From Alitta virens (Eukaryota; Annelida; Polychaeta; Phyllodocida; Nereididae), in the NCBI GenBank assembly GCA_932294295.1, contig OW028574.1:54518797-54582796 (forward strand): 64,000 nt of DNA, written 5' to 3'. The notes under the pieces were generated by a model. The model had not been told where the DNA came from. It ran no database searches and worked only from the letters and a program-made list of their open reading frames with translations. The position numbers and the translations under genes are program-made. Within the stretch, counting starts at the first letter, position 1. Every line of letters starts with the position of its first letter. Below, in pieces: positions 9,687-20,742 of the stretch.

Positions 9687-12176
9687 TCAGATGCTAGTCT
9701 CTTGGGAGATGATTTTAGCCTCACGTTCAGAGAGGAAGGTGTGGCGGGTATACTTGCCTCGGTAGGGGTAGTATCTGTCATTATGAGCTCTGTGCACCCG
9801 GCCCTTCTCTCTTAGTAGCTGAAGGACCTTCCTGTTGCAAACAAACACAAAGAGAATATATACGCCTGTCAGGCAGCTGAGAGTGATGAAAGCATACCAC
9901 AAGAAGCTCATATTGGTAAGTGTTGCAAGGAAGGCAAAAACCCAAGTGAGTCCCATTATGAGCGTAAGAAGGACGTAGCCCACGAATCGTGTTCGATGTC
10001 GTTCCCTCGGCTGCTCGTACTTGTTTGCCTGGGATATGATGTAGATGTTCCGCACTGTGATGACGTAGAGAACAATGTTCGCTGCGAGAATAAGGACAAT
10101 CGGAAGAGCAAAGGTGAAGAGAAGCCCATAGCGATGGACTATCCAACAAAGCCCGTGACCGTAAAATGGACGATATTTTCCTTCCACAAAGACATCCAGA
10201 AAATCCAGTCCCACTGTGGCCCCTACAATAACAGCAGGCACCAGCAAAGCATAGAGCGAATAACACCCAAAGCGACAACTTCCCTCCTCCATTTTATCCG
10301 AGTCTCTTTGAGTGAAAGTGAACCATATGTCATACGCCAGGACATTTGTCCACATGAAAGCAACAAGGAGGAAGTAGTGAAGAGCAATGGCCAAGCTGAA
10401 GCACAGATAAAACAATTGAGTTTGGTTGACTGCAAAGTGAAGTAGGGCCTGAGCAGCAATAAGGGAAAAGCTCAGGCTCATAAGACTCTTTCCTGCAGCA
10501 GTCCTCAAAGGTGCCATGATGAGATAGACAATAAACTGGATACTCATAGCTACAATAGACACTAGTGTTGCCACAAAAGAGACAAAGTCTTGTAAACGAT
10601 CATATTGGAACATTAGAAGAGCATGAGGATCTTCTTTCGGAGAACTGCAAATGGTGACCACCCTTCCGTTACTGTCGTATTCCATGGGACCGTACCATTG
10701 TTGGGTGCGATAAACTAAAAGGGACAAGTTTTCAAATATCCAGTAATCCGATTCATTTAGAGTTATCTTGTTGCAGGATTCATCTGGAGCATCGTCAATG
10801 TGGTTGTCATAGGAATCTCCTACAGCATCCTGATTATCATCAACATCTTTATCTTCATAAACAGGTCTGGTATCACCAATATCCCTGTCATAGTAATCGG
10901 GGTTGAAGAAATCGTTTTTGGGATCGATTGGCTCAGAAGCTATTGGAGGGCGTTGTGTCAGGCCATTTGAAGGCAGCGGTGGGCTGGTGGTAGGCGTGGA
11001 AGAGGGAGGGGTCCCTGTGGTAGACCTTCTTGTATTGAGCACACAATGTCCGTTTTGCAGTTCCTCATTCTCATGGCAGAGCAGTTGCCTACATGTGTCT
11101 GCAAATGGGTCATACACGTGATTGGTCTGACACTTAGGCAGGTCAGTAGGGACCTCTGTGGACTCGAAGAGCCCTGCAATGCCTTGCCTATTTTCCTTCA
11201 CTGTGCCCTTCCCACTGTTGAGGTCTAGAATAACAGCCAACGGAGGGGTCACATCCAGTAGCCCTAGATTAGGCAAGATATTATCTGGGCTCTTTGGGGT
11301 ACGTGTATCCTCACAGGATAAGTAACTCTCGTTCACATAATTACAAACAGCGCAGTACTTATTTTTGAAGACTTGCTTGCCTACATAAACATAAGAGGTA
11401 TGCGACCTGCATTTCCTACGTATCCTACGGTCTTTATAACTGCGGTCACATCTGGATATGTGAGTCTTGCAGTGGCGCCCTGACACTTGATCGTGTGTGA
11501 ACTCTACTCCACAGAAGTGGCTTCCTTCCCTGGTGAACTGCAGGACATCACGAATGACCTGCTTAGGGGGCGCAGAACTCAGTTCCTGTGGCAGCTCCCC
11601 GCATCCCAAACGCACATTCCAAAACGTAACCCGAGTGTCCCCGGCGCATTGAGCGCAGTGGAAATTCTTGTAGAGGATGCCAGTCAGAGTACCGGTCACT
11701 GGAAGACTGTAAAAGGCCACTCCACTGGTCAAGCCAACGTCAGTGTTTATCTCACACTTCTGGCGAATTTCAACGTCTGCGTAATCCCCGGGGCAGTGGT
11801 CCACAATGTAGAGTTCGACCGTGGGGTTGATCTCCATGACCCTTCTGCAGCTGACCGTGGAAGAGTCCAGCTGGGGAAGGGCTTCAGTGCCAGTTGCAGC
11901 AGTCGGCGTCTGGTGGTCTCTGCAGCAGTCGCCATACAAAGAGCAAAGGTCGTCACAGAAGCAATTGCGGTCATGATAGGTGAGTGAGGAGCCGTCTTGT
12001 TGATTGCAACGGTTCCTAGTCAGGCAGGGTACCGGGGGTAGGTCCAGGGAGGCCAGCAGGCCCGGAAACAGGCCTCCTGGCAGAGTACTACTATCGCTGG
12101 ACTTATCGACAGGGCCCTGGCCTTGCAATAAACCACAGGCTGCAGCTATCACGACCAGTGCACGAAGCTGCTGCAT
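9687..12176 (-). CDS. Methuselah-like/adhesion-type GPCR with somatomedin-B-like head, intronless
   Basis: An 829-residue family-B2 type receptor read from one uninterrupted exon. I chose the internal ATG at 12176 because it is followed at once by a signal peptide (MQQLRALVVIAAACGLLQGQ); the same frame is open for 104 codons upstream. Residues 51-85 carry a somatomedin-B-like cysteine pattern (C51, C57, C72-F-C74, C78, C84-C85). Residues about 110-290 hold a second Cys-rich region with two related halves, each ending in an NxxCAxC motif. A Ser/Thr/Pro-rich linker spans about 380-420 and an acidic one 420-468. Seven membrane segments lie at about 531-556, 562-583, 588-617, 639-664, 683-712, 733-756 and 758-782. 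C592 and C677 can form the TM3-loop 2 disulfide, and GLTW (742-745) in TM6 is typical of B2 receptors. I see no canonical GPS autocleavage motif before TM1. Predicted N-glycosylation sites include N282, N474, N483, N584 and N755. Ligand unknown; plasma membrane signalling is inferred from the family. Confidence 0.93.
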   Translation of the reverse strand: MQQLRALVVIAAACGLLQGQGPVDKSSDSSTLPGGLFPGLLASLDLPPVPCLTRNRCNQQDGSSLTYHDRNCFCDDLCSLYGDCCRDHQTPTAATGTEALPQLDSSTVSCRRVMEINPTVELYIVDHCPGDYADVEIRQKCEINTDVGLTSGVAFYSLPVTGTLTGILYKNFHCAQCAGDTRVTFWNVRLGCGELPQELSSAPPKQVIRDVLQFTREGSHFCGVEFTHDQVSGRHCKTHISRCDRSYKDRRIRRKCRSHTSYVYVGKQVFKNKYCAVCNYVNESYLSCEDTRTPKSPDNILPNLGLLDVTPPLAVILDLNSGKGTVKENRQGIAGLFESTEVPTDLPKCQTNHVYDPFADTCRQLLCHENEELQNGHCVLNTRRSTTGTPPSSTPTTSPPLPSNGLTQRPPIASEPIDPKNDFFNPDYYDRDIGDTRPVYEDKDVDDNQDAVGDSYDNHIDDAPDESCNKITLNESDYWIFENLSLLVYRTQQWYGPMEYDSNGRVVTICSSPKEDPHALLMFQYDRLQDFVSFVATLVSIVAMSIQFIVYLIMAPLRTAAGKSLMSLSFSLIAAQALLHFAVNQTQLFYLCFSLAIALHYFLLVAFMWTNVLAYDIWFTFTQRDSDKMEEGSCRFGCYSLYALLVPAVIVGATVGLDFLDVFVEGKYRPFYGHGLCWIVHRYGLLFTFALPIVLILAANIVLYVITVRNIYIISQANKYEQPRERHRTRFVGYVLLTLIMGLTWVFAFLATLTNMSFLWYAFITLSCLTGVYILFVFVCNRKVLQLLREKGRVHRAHNDRYYPYRGKYTRHTFLSEREAKIISQETSI

Positions 12177-13410
12177 ACTGTGAGGGCTGGCAGCTAACCT
12201 AACCTGAGCTGCTCTCTGATGACTGTTGACTGCCACATCCGCTACGCTCAGCTTACATCTGCAACAAAATAAGACGCTCATTTTACCCACTCCGCAAGAC
12301 AAGACACAACCCCTTCCCCCGAGTACCCCTCTACAACCCCACTGTGCCCTGAGCACCCCGATGATGCAAATCATTATTATACACCACACATGGGACTTAG
12401 TGTTATCCCTTGACGCAATCCTGCAATCCTGCATCATATCAAACTGCATGCAAATTGAGACATGGAGGCATGTCTGTAGACACTGCACTGAATCAACACC
12501 ATGGCTTTAGTAGTACTACACTCTGGTGTTTATCACACACCACATGTCTGAAAGCACTGTCAGTCTGCTCTCATTGCTGCTCTAGAAGCTGCCAGACTTA
12601 CTTCTATTTACATCCGATTCGATGACAGATAAATGTGCAAACCCGACCAGTAGTATATAGTTGTTGTTCATACTTACCAAAGCAACAGAAGCACAGCTCA
12701 TCACTTGAACTGCTACATCAAGCTGCAAGCTCCACACTGCACCTATAGCAGCAGACAGACATTCGGCCTGGCACAACTGAAACATGATCAAGACACAATC
12801 CGCCTACAGACAACCGTACAACAGCACCAGTATATAAAGTCGTGTTTATCAAAACAGCTGAATATTCGACCCACGCGGACATCCAACTCGCGTGTCTAAA
12901 TGTGTTTATCCCACCGTTCTGTTCTAATAACAAGCAAATGCATTCTTTGCTACTCACCTCCTGTCCTATTGTCTAGCGGAGGGCATGCATAACATTGTGA
13001 TAGCTGCTGTGTGGTGCTAGAATCTAGGTCTGCAGACGTGCAGTGGCCATCTAATATGTGAAATGCTTACAGAGGCCTGGCCTGCAGCTGCGCCTGGTAA
13101 TCACACACTCTGAGCTGCTGCGAGGCTGCAGCCGACGCTTCCCTCTGCTTCGCCAGCAACACACACAAGCTCAGCAGCTGCAGACCCCACTGCTGCAGCT
13201 CACTGCAGGCTGTCTGGCGTGGAACTGCTCCTGCTTCAGGCTCAAGAGGGGGGGGGGCAGCAAAAACAGGGGGTCCTACATGCAGAGAAGCAAAAAATGG
13301 GCTGGTCCAGCTCTTCCAGGTCTGTGTGCCCTGCTCTGCCTGCTGTGAGGGGAAGATATATGAACCGCAATCGATTATACATTGGCACCTAGCTCGCTTC
13401 ATATGCGAAT
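12177..13410 (-). promoter_or_regulatory. 5' region of the GPCR gene with possible untranslated exons
   Basis: Upstream of the GPCR start the minus strand contains donor-like sites: TTTGGTAAGT near 12677 and AGGTGAGTG near 12957. These fit 5' untranslated exons spliced to the coding exon. From about 13060 to 13230 the sequence is GC-richer and dense in CAGCTG and CTGCAG hexamers, which may be promoter sequence. A G-run lies near 13247. No TATA box or start site could be fixed. Confidence 0.3.
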
Positions 13411-13576
13411 TAACCCAGCATGAGGCATGGTCACCTGTGACTCACATATGACTCACATCTGATTAGACCAGTCCCTCATTTATCTGCACGATCTTGATGA
13501 AATTAATGCAATCATGACGTGCCACGGTACACTACCTTCGGGGTAGAGTCAGCATCACCCTCTAATATTTCAGGCC

Positions 13577-14066
13577 ACAAATGGAAACAACCCTACCAAA
13601 GGCCCAACCATATTTCGACACAAATATTACATGTAAGAATCACAGTTCCCCGCACGATTCTGACATTTCAAGCAATAAATAGAAACAATACCTACCAAAA
13701 GACTGAATCATTATTTATATCCAAAACCACAACCATGATCGTGTTGACATGTATTAATGCTTCCAATATATTATAACAAACCAGATGGAAACAACCATTC
13801 AGAAAGCTCATACACAACCAATATTTCAATGTGAGTCATAAATTCATCCCGCGTCTTAAATTTCCCAACCACACATATTCCATGCCTCTAGTGACCGCAA
13901 ATGGAAACAACCTTTTAAAGGCTCTTCCACCAAGACAGCTTGCCAGGTCGACCCTACCTTGGCCGACGTGGACAAAACCCAGCCGACATGAAATGTTAGT
14001 ATTTCAGCTGAGAGTCTCAAGATAGTATTCCATCCCTCCAGCATTCCATGCAAATTGAAACAACCC
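13577..14066. repeat. Degenerate tandem repeat, five units of about 100-150 bp
   Basis: The core AAATGGAAACAACC, followed within a few bases by an AAAGGC-like motif and later by ATTTCAA, recurs near 13579, 13677, 13782, 13899 and 14051. Spacings are roughly 98, 105, 117 and 152. The units are too diverged to be a young satellite, so this is an ancient minisatellite or multiplied element. Confidence 0.55.
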
Positions 14067-14069
14067 TTC

Positions 14070-15590
14070 GAAAGGCTGCTTACTGATATTTCAATTTAGC
14101 TGAACCAGTGTACTTTACTTTAGAGTTAGAATGCTCAACCTGGCCCAGTATTTAACTGTGTAATTGTATTGCAACTACTGCATCACCTCTGTATAATTTG
14201 ATATACCATGATTTGATACATGTGTATTTAATAAAGATATATATATTCTAAACTTCAACCCTCAAACTTTCAAACAGAAAGAAATTTCGATAGGGTTAGC
14301 ATTTCACATTTAACTGGGACATCAAACTGAATGAATTCCTGTTGATCTCTTGTGACATTACAAGAAGTTAACACTATTGCAAAATACCCAGAAACCAAAG
14401 AACAACCCCTGAACAAGGCAGGAAATGAATCAAATAGAATCTTCAATTCATTTCACTGGACTCCTTTTCCTGTTTTTCTCTTTGTAAATTTCCCATTAAT
14501 TTTGCAGCAGCCCTGTCTTTCTGACAGAATCTGATAGAAGCCTATTTTTGTTCTCCATGCTGTGATACCCTCAAAAGTCATGCGATGAATTTTGTCAATT
14601 TTCCTCTTGGCAAAACAAACTGAGGTTTTTGCCCATGTCATTTTTTGCCTCTTTTCAAAAGTTGACAGCCAACTGAGGCATCCCATTAAGCAGAAGAAGT
14701 CAGCGAAATGGAATGGAGCTGAATGGCAGAACTGATCTGCAGATACTGAAGAGAATTACTGGCTGAAGATGCAGAGGACAGGAGTAAGAGACAGGAATCT
14801 TCATGGTCTTTAATTTATGGCAAAGACGATCCAAACGAAGAATACACGATTCCTTAATATGCATGCCAGATTGCAGTCTGATAACGTGCCACTTACGGCC
14901 AATGTTGCCTCTTTGTTTTCTTGTTTTATTGTACCTATCACTTACAATGTAAATGTACCACTTACATCAATGGCTAAAGATTGCTAAGCTACACCCTATC
15001 TAATATTCCAGCATAAATGACATGCAACTAAACATAGTTTATAACCTTTTTTATATATTTTTTTACTTTGATGTTTGCTGAATCATATAAGTTGTTAATT
15101 CAGAATAATGGTTTTTATGCTTTATTTAATATTTCTATGATATTTGATAGTTATTTAATACAACTAACCATACTTAAACTTACCTTTTTGCCTTTTATAT
15201 TGGCAGAATTATAAACTGTGAATTCAGAACGACTCTGGACAGCTGTAGCGACCTATTCCTGACTGCTAGTAGCTGTAATTGTCTGAAGCCAACTACTTCT
15301 GTCTACTTCTAGGTAATAGTCGGCTTACATATATTACCACTGAAAATATAAACCTGTGTGAATGTAAAAAATTCATGTAATATATCATGAATATGTACTT
15401 TAGATCCGGCTTTGACAGTTCTGTTTAGTGGCTCTAGCTGTGTCTAGGTTCAATTTGATGGGCCGTTTTTAATTAAACTAACTGTATATGCAAATTGAAC
15501 CAATGGTATATGTTGTTTTTAAATTAAAGAATTCCATCCACTTCACCCTTCAGATGTTCCCACCCTGGGACAAACCAAAGAAGGATTGGA
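14070..15590. other. Noncoding DNA, nothing recognised
   Basis: No convincing gene. The two opposed short frames near 14.35-14.69 kb are mutual antisense and show no family motif. Confidence 0.5.
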
Positions 15591-15594
15591 TCGG

Positions 15595-15690
15595 CTTTTT
15601 GTAATCGGCGCCAAAAGCCATTGGATCCTAGGGATTGAACTAGGACACTTGGCTAAGTACTTCAAAAGTCAGAACTGTGTCTTACTCTGG
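15595..15690 (-). repeat. Possible tRNA-like SINE fragment
   Basis: On the minus strand GTCCTAGTTCAATCCCTAGG matches a Pol III box B (GTTCAATCC) within a T-arm-like stem. I cannot place a convincing box A upstream, so this is a weak call. Confidence 0.3.
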
Positions 15691-16649
15691 ATTTAATGAC
15701 AGGCGCTGTCCAGCTCATTGCTATACATGTCAAGATATAATGATAATATCTTTCTTTTATGTCTTGATAGCTCCTGCTCGAGGGCGCCTATGATTTAATA
15801 CTCTTCTTACTTATATACCCCCAACAGACCTAATCCCTTTTTTACCCCTTGTTATTTACCCCATTTGAATCTTCTGGTTTAATGATCATTGGTAAGACCA
15901 TTCAGTTAACTTCAATGTATGTTTTTTTTTGTTTTTGTTTTTTTAAGCTAGTGGGGTGAATCCACCTAGGAAAGGTACTGGAGGGGGTGAATCACCTTTG
16001 TCTCTACTTTATCCAGCTTAAGCCCATCTGTGGCTGAATGGCAGGGGATAGCAGTGGATAGCTGTGGTCCCTAATGGTGAGGGGTCAAAAGTGGGTGACC
16101 TTGGGTCAAAGGTCACTGCAAAACACTTCATACAAGGTCAGATGGGGCTAAGAATGTTGAAAGGCATTTCATGTTGGGTTTGCCTCTTTTCCCAACCCTC
16201 TCACCCTAGGGGGTGGCTACTTTTTTTCACAGTTGATGTGTGGCATACAAGCATTTACACCGACTGCCTGAGTGAGAAATCAAGCTTCACCTATTTATAA
16301 CGTGGTATCTGCCAGGTTTGTTGGTGTCTAAATACCGTGAATCATTGGCGTGATGGGAACATGAAAAGCGCATGCAGCTGCCCTGCCTTTTTAAATTAAC
16401 TCCCCGCACAAAAAGATTTAAATGCATGGAATATGGATATGACGGACTGCGAAAGCATTTTCCCTGTCGTTTCGTGGAAGTAGCGGATCAGGTATGGCTT
16501 CATATCAGGCCTGACAGGAACAAGCCTCTTTGCAAACGTTTTTATGCACCCTGTTTTTTCCAGTTTTTCCACACCCTGCATGTTAGTGTATGAGGTGATT
16601 CATGAATTATTTAACAGCTTTCTTTTGAAGCGGTATCTAATAATGAAGT

Positions 16650-16735
16650 GTTACCCCCGCATAAAACCACTTCGCTATTAGCCTTATGTCCGCCTCCCCA
16701 TTAAGGCCAGTTGCCCTCGTCATAAGGACCATCTC
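16650..16735. mobile_element. Pogo/Tigger-like terminal repeat fragment
   Basis: Repeated phrases such as CCACTTCGCTATTAGCC, ATTAAGGCCAG and CATAAGGACCATC resemble the terminal repeats of pogo/Tigger elements, in which CTCGCTATTAAGACCAC-type words recur. A second set lies at 17024-17161, so the two may be the ends of one decayed element. Confidence 0.4.
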
Positions 16736-16803
16736 ACCTTTAAAATCACCAGCTTCTAGTCCCCTGGATAGTCCTATTACAGTCACCGCAGTTCACTTCG
16801 TTA

Positions 16804-16912
16804 GGTAGATAGCTAGCTAGTTAGATAGATAGATAGATAGATTGATAGTTAGATAGATAGATAGAGAGATGGATGGATAGATGGGTAGGTGGATAGATAG
16901 ATAGATAGTTCT
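16804..16912. repeat. TAGA microsatellite attached to a SINE 3' end
   Basis: A TAGATAGA run with TGGA and TAGG variants. It directly abuts the 3' end of the minus-strand SINE copy at 16918-17005 through a TTCTTGCCGCTATC junction that is also seen, inverted, beside the SINE at 36.1 kb. Confidence 0.9.
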
Positions 16913-16917
16913 TGCCG

Positions 16918-17005
16918 CTATCAAGAGTTGATTGTTGAGGTGAGAGAGGAGTCCACCCATGTAATACATTTGCCCCATGGGTGGGATCTTTTACTTGCCT
17001 CAATA
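16918..17005 (-). mobile_element. SINE body fragment
   Basis: The minus strand reads GAGGCAAGTAAAAGATCCCA, then CATGGGGCAAATGTATTACA, the conserved body of the tRNA-derived SINE best seen at 27.6-27.9 kb. The tRNA head is missing. Its 3' end runs into the TAGA microsatellite. Confidence 0.75.
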
Positions 17006-17023
17006 TCACATAACTCCTGGGAA

Positions 17024-17161
17024 CACTTCGCAATAAAGACCACCACTATTTTCATCCTAGTCATTGTAATTTACCTAGTTATTAAGGCTTATAATTTTTA
17101 ACATTGACATACATTACTTCGCTGTTATGACCACTTCACAATTAAGACCAGAAAATTGGCA
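17024..17161. mobile_element. Pogo/Tigger-like terminal repeat fragment
   Basis: CACTTCGCAATAAAGACCAC (17024-17043) and, later, ACTTCGCTGTTATGACCACT and CACAATTAAGACCAG recur, the word structure seen in pogo/Tigger termini. No transposase frame is left between this and 16735; that interval is occupied by the TAGA tract and the SINE. Confidence 0.4.
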
Positions 17162-18300
17162 CCTGTGTCGATATTCACTGCAGAAATAATAACTCAGGTA
17201 ATATCTACTGAATTTTCCTTGAATCAATTAAGTAATAATCACTGAAGACTAAACATAGAAAATTGCCTAGAATACAAGGGAATAAATTAATTGGTGACAA
17301 GAAAATATTACCAGGTAAATGGCAAGGAAACTCTTAATTCGTGCTTTTATTAAAATATTGTTTGCTTTATAATAAGATTTTTTTTTTGTGCCTCACTCAG
17401 ACATTTATTGACCTCCCCCCCCCCCCCCGCCTATTTCAAGGAAAACAAATTGGCAGTATTAATCCTGGTTTTACAATTTCAGTTATATTATGCTCGCTCC
17501 AAAAATCTCAGTACTCCATTCATCAAAGAGTGCGCATAAGAAGTAAAAATACACGAAACCCAATAGTTTTTGTTGTGAAGACACAACACTATACTCTGAA
17601 ATATATTTATGTTATGGCTACTGAAATGCTACACTCCCCACTCCTGCCATGATAAACATTTGGCTTTTTCTTCTTGTTTTTCCACCAAGATTCCTGAATC
17701 CTGAGTCTTAGCCCAACCGATATAAACCTCAAATAACAACGACATTATTGGGTAATCCTGCTTACCCCAAGATAGGCAGATGCAAAGTACCCCATCATGT
17801 CACTATGAAGTGCAGTTTCCGAAAGTTTGCGCAGGTATATATGATGGTCATTTTGTCCATGCCACTTTTTATTTTCCTTCTTCTATTTCTTTTTTTACTA
17901 AATTTTATTTATTTACTATTTTATTTTATCACAGGTAACATTCTTACCTCTATCTTATATATTTATCATCTAACTCTCACTAAATTTTATTTATTTTGCC
18001 ATCTGATTTATCACATTTCTTTCTACCATATTTATTTATTTATTTATAATCTTACTTTTTAACTTTTATTATCGGTATTTTTCATGATAAGTGTACAGGG
18101 CGTCTGAAGATGATTTATCATAAATTATTAGTACTATTTACATACTATTTACAACTATATTGTTTACATAGCATGGTAAAGATTATAGGATTGCATGATT
18201 ATGTCAGATGTCTGTGTTAGGCAAGTTCCATGCTGTCAATCTCTGTGACTAATAATTAATTTTTAGTTTGCATAATTTTTGCAATTCCACGATCTTTCAT
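17162..18300. other. Noncoding DNA with a poly-C tract
   Basis: AT-rich DNA. A homopolymer C run lies at about 17414-17428, and TTTATTTATTTATT-type low complexity near 18030. The open frames at 17341-17652 and 17748-18062 are driven by T-rich composition. No gene recognised. Confidence 0.5.
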
Positions 18301-18336
18301 TTATGAAGTGCGTCGAACTGTTAGGATCAGCTACGA

Positions 18337-18600
18337 TCTCAATACGGCATACCTACGTAGTTCTATAAACTCCTACGAAGTGCATATGAACTCCTACGAC
18401 CTTCTACGAAGTCCTACGAAGTCCTACGACGTCCTACGAAGTCCTAAAAGTTCATAGAAGGCTACGATGATTTTTGAACATGTCCAAAAATTGTAGGAAC
18501 TGTGAGGAATTTTGACGATTTCTGACGAATTTTTAGGATCTCTGACGAACTTTTTGACGAACTAGTATTTCGTGAGAGTTCGACAAGTATTTCGGTGGGA
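18337..18600. repeat. CTACGAAGTCC-type tandem repeat region
   Basis: An 11-bp word, CTACGAAGTCC, is repeated with variants (CTACGACGTCC, CTACGACCTTC, CTACGAAGTGC) around 18380-18447. Related TGACGAAYTTTT words follow to 18570. The block ends in GGTGGGAACGGGGTTTA, which looks like a transposon terminus, but I could not find its inverted partner on the left. Confidence 0.65.
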
Positions 18601-18704
18601 ACGGGGTTTAAGAGTGTTATGTCAAACAGGAGCTATTAACTTGTCAGCCATACATGTTTACTAATTATGTTAGACATTGTGACTGTGCGTAGAATAACTC
18701 ACCC

Positions 18705-19000
18705 CACAGCTGTGTTGACGAACAATTAGTCAACTAACTCAAGTTAGTCCTAGCTATTTTTGACTAACGATTAAGTCAGTTTTGTCTGAAAGTTTGTGAG
18801 CCTTAGTCAGTATCATATGAAATTACTTGTTTGACCACATGAAATTGACTAAGTTGACCAACTTATTAGATGTAAACCTGACTAACATGTTCGTCAAAAA
18901 TAACTTTTGGGGTTAGTTATTATACAAACAGTCAAAGAAAATGTTGGTAAGAATGTCTGAAAAGTTAGTGAAGAAGTCTGGAAAGTTAGACACATTTCAT
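18705..19000. repeat. TTAGTCA/TGACTAA-rich repeat region
   Basis: Dense in TTAGTCA, its complement TGACTAA, and GACTAAC/GTTAGTC arms, for example GACTAACTCAAGTTAGTC spelled with one change near 18731-18748. The same vocabulary recurs at 29.0, 35.7, 50.6, 56.6, 59.6-60.0 and 61.0-61.2 kb, which suggests a dispersed AT-rich repeat family. Confidence 0.5.
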
Positions 19001-19346
19001 TTCTAATAATTTCACAACAGGTGAAATAACAATTTTTTTTTTAGAGGAATCCAATGAAATTGTTCTCCAAACAAATGTCATTTGATTAGCCTTAAAAATG
19101 AAACCTTAAAATTTGATGTTTACATTCATGGCCAACGAACCTGGCAAACTCTAGATCTCGCCTAAATGTCTGAAGAAATAAGAAGCATTACTGTAAGAAA
19201 CTCCTGCAATCAGACATTAATTACAATGTTAATGAGAAACTGAAATGGAATAACTATAGGTGCTAACATCCATAAGCAATATTTAACTGGTCATACCTGA
19301 TTTTATACTAAGAATGTAGCACTATGTATTTTCACATCAGTATCCA

Positions 19347-19378
19347 TCTATCAATCTATCTATCTATCTATCTGTCTA

Positions 19379-19410
<32 letters not shown>

Positions 19411-19446
19411 TCTATCTATATGTCTATATGTCTATCTATCTATCTG

Positions 19447-19481
<35 letters not shown>

Positions 19482-19620
19482 GTCTATCTATATGTCTATC
19501 TATCTATATATCTATCTATCTGTCTATCTATCTGTCTATCTATATGTCTACCTATCTATCTATCTACCTATAAATCTGCCTTTCTACCTATCTATCTACC
19601 TATATATCTTTCAATCTATC
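19347..19620. repeat. TCTA/TCTG microsatellite
   Basis: About 270 bases of TCTA with interspersed TCTG and TATG variants. Open frames over it encode only Tyr-Leu-Ser-Ile/Val repeats. Confidence 0.95.
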
Positions 19621-20742
19621 ATTGGCATTATGAAGTTAAGTCATTAACCAATTGACCGTAATCCTAGCCCGATTACAAGCCTGGTCTAAAGTCGTTAAGA
19701 GCTTTAGTATAACCTTAAAGATATAATCTTACATTCTTAAATGCTAGATTCTATGTATCTCAGGTTTTGACGAATAATTAAGTTATTATGACTAATCATT
19801 TACTAACTTATTCGGTGAAGATGACTACAGTTATTTGCTGGTAAACATGGCTAAAAGGGGGTGTAAGTCTAAGCAAAAATATATCATATATCGAATGGGA
19901 TTTTATTTGCAAGATCTAGTTCTTGGACACACAAAACACCATTGGTTATTAGAGATTAAATCAAGGCAACACTTCGAAGGGTATAGCAATTAATTTTATC
20001 AAGAGGAATGATTTGGCAAGGTTGCTTTTGATCGGAAATTGTACATGGTCACTACACAACATAAAAAAAAAACATCAATATAATATTCGACGTAATATTG
20101 ATAGAATATATCGTAAGCATGGATTTATGTGTTATAAATGATGTGTACTTCATCTGACATTTATGTAGAGATTATATCAAGTATTAGTATGATACAAATT
20201 TAAATGGACCTAAGAGATGTGATTGAAAATGTGCCAATTCACAGCATGTTGTACACAAATCCTAGAAATGACCTTTCTGTAATGACAGCTTCAGATATCA
20301 ATTTGAAAGGCCCCACATATGCCTCATGTGGAGCTGATAGCCACACATATTTCTCCCTGGTGTCCAGGCTAATTTTAAAAGTCAAACTTACGTAGCTACG
20401 ACAAATATGTTTATTTATTAATATTCCATAACAAAACTCGAACCTCGCTTTTAAGATCTGTAAAAAGATGGTTTTTAAAGTGGGTTATTTAATAGTGAAC
20501 GGAATAGAAATCTGGCCAAAATGATGTTGAGGTCTCATTTAAGTGGGCCTGTCTTATTCAACCAAGATTTAACAGATGGTCCAGTAATTATTTAATGGAT
20601 TTACCTAATTGAATTAATTTAATCGGGAAATATTTAAATGTTATTTTTATGGCGTTGATAATGCTTGCCATTAGCATGGAGACTGTCGCCATGCCATAAG
20701 TAAGGATACACACTACTCAGTGGTATGCATATACTGTTCACA
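19621..20742. other. Noncoding DNA, nothing recognised
   Basis: AT-rich sequence with scattered TGACTAA words near 19.77-19.83 kb. No convincing gene. Confidence 0.5.

Noticed and set aside
9996..10445. 149-codon plus-strand frame within the GPCR gene, and other frames at 11487-11987
   Set aside because: Shadows of the minus-strand coding exon without independent motifs.
12177..12488. N-terminal 104-codon extension of the GPCR frame
   Set aside because: The residues look like untranslated sequence, and the internal Met is followed directly by a good signal peptide.
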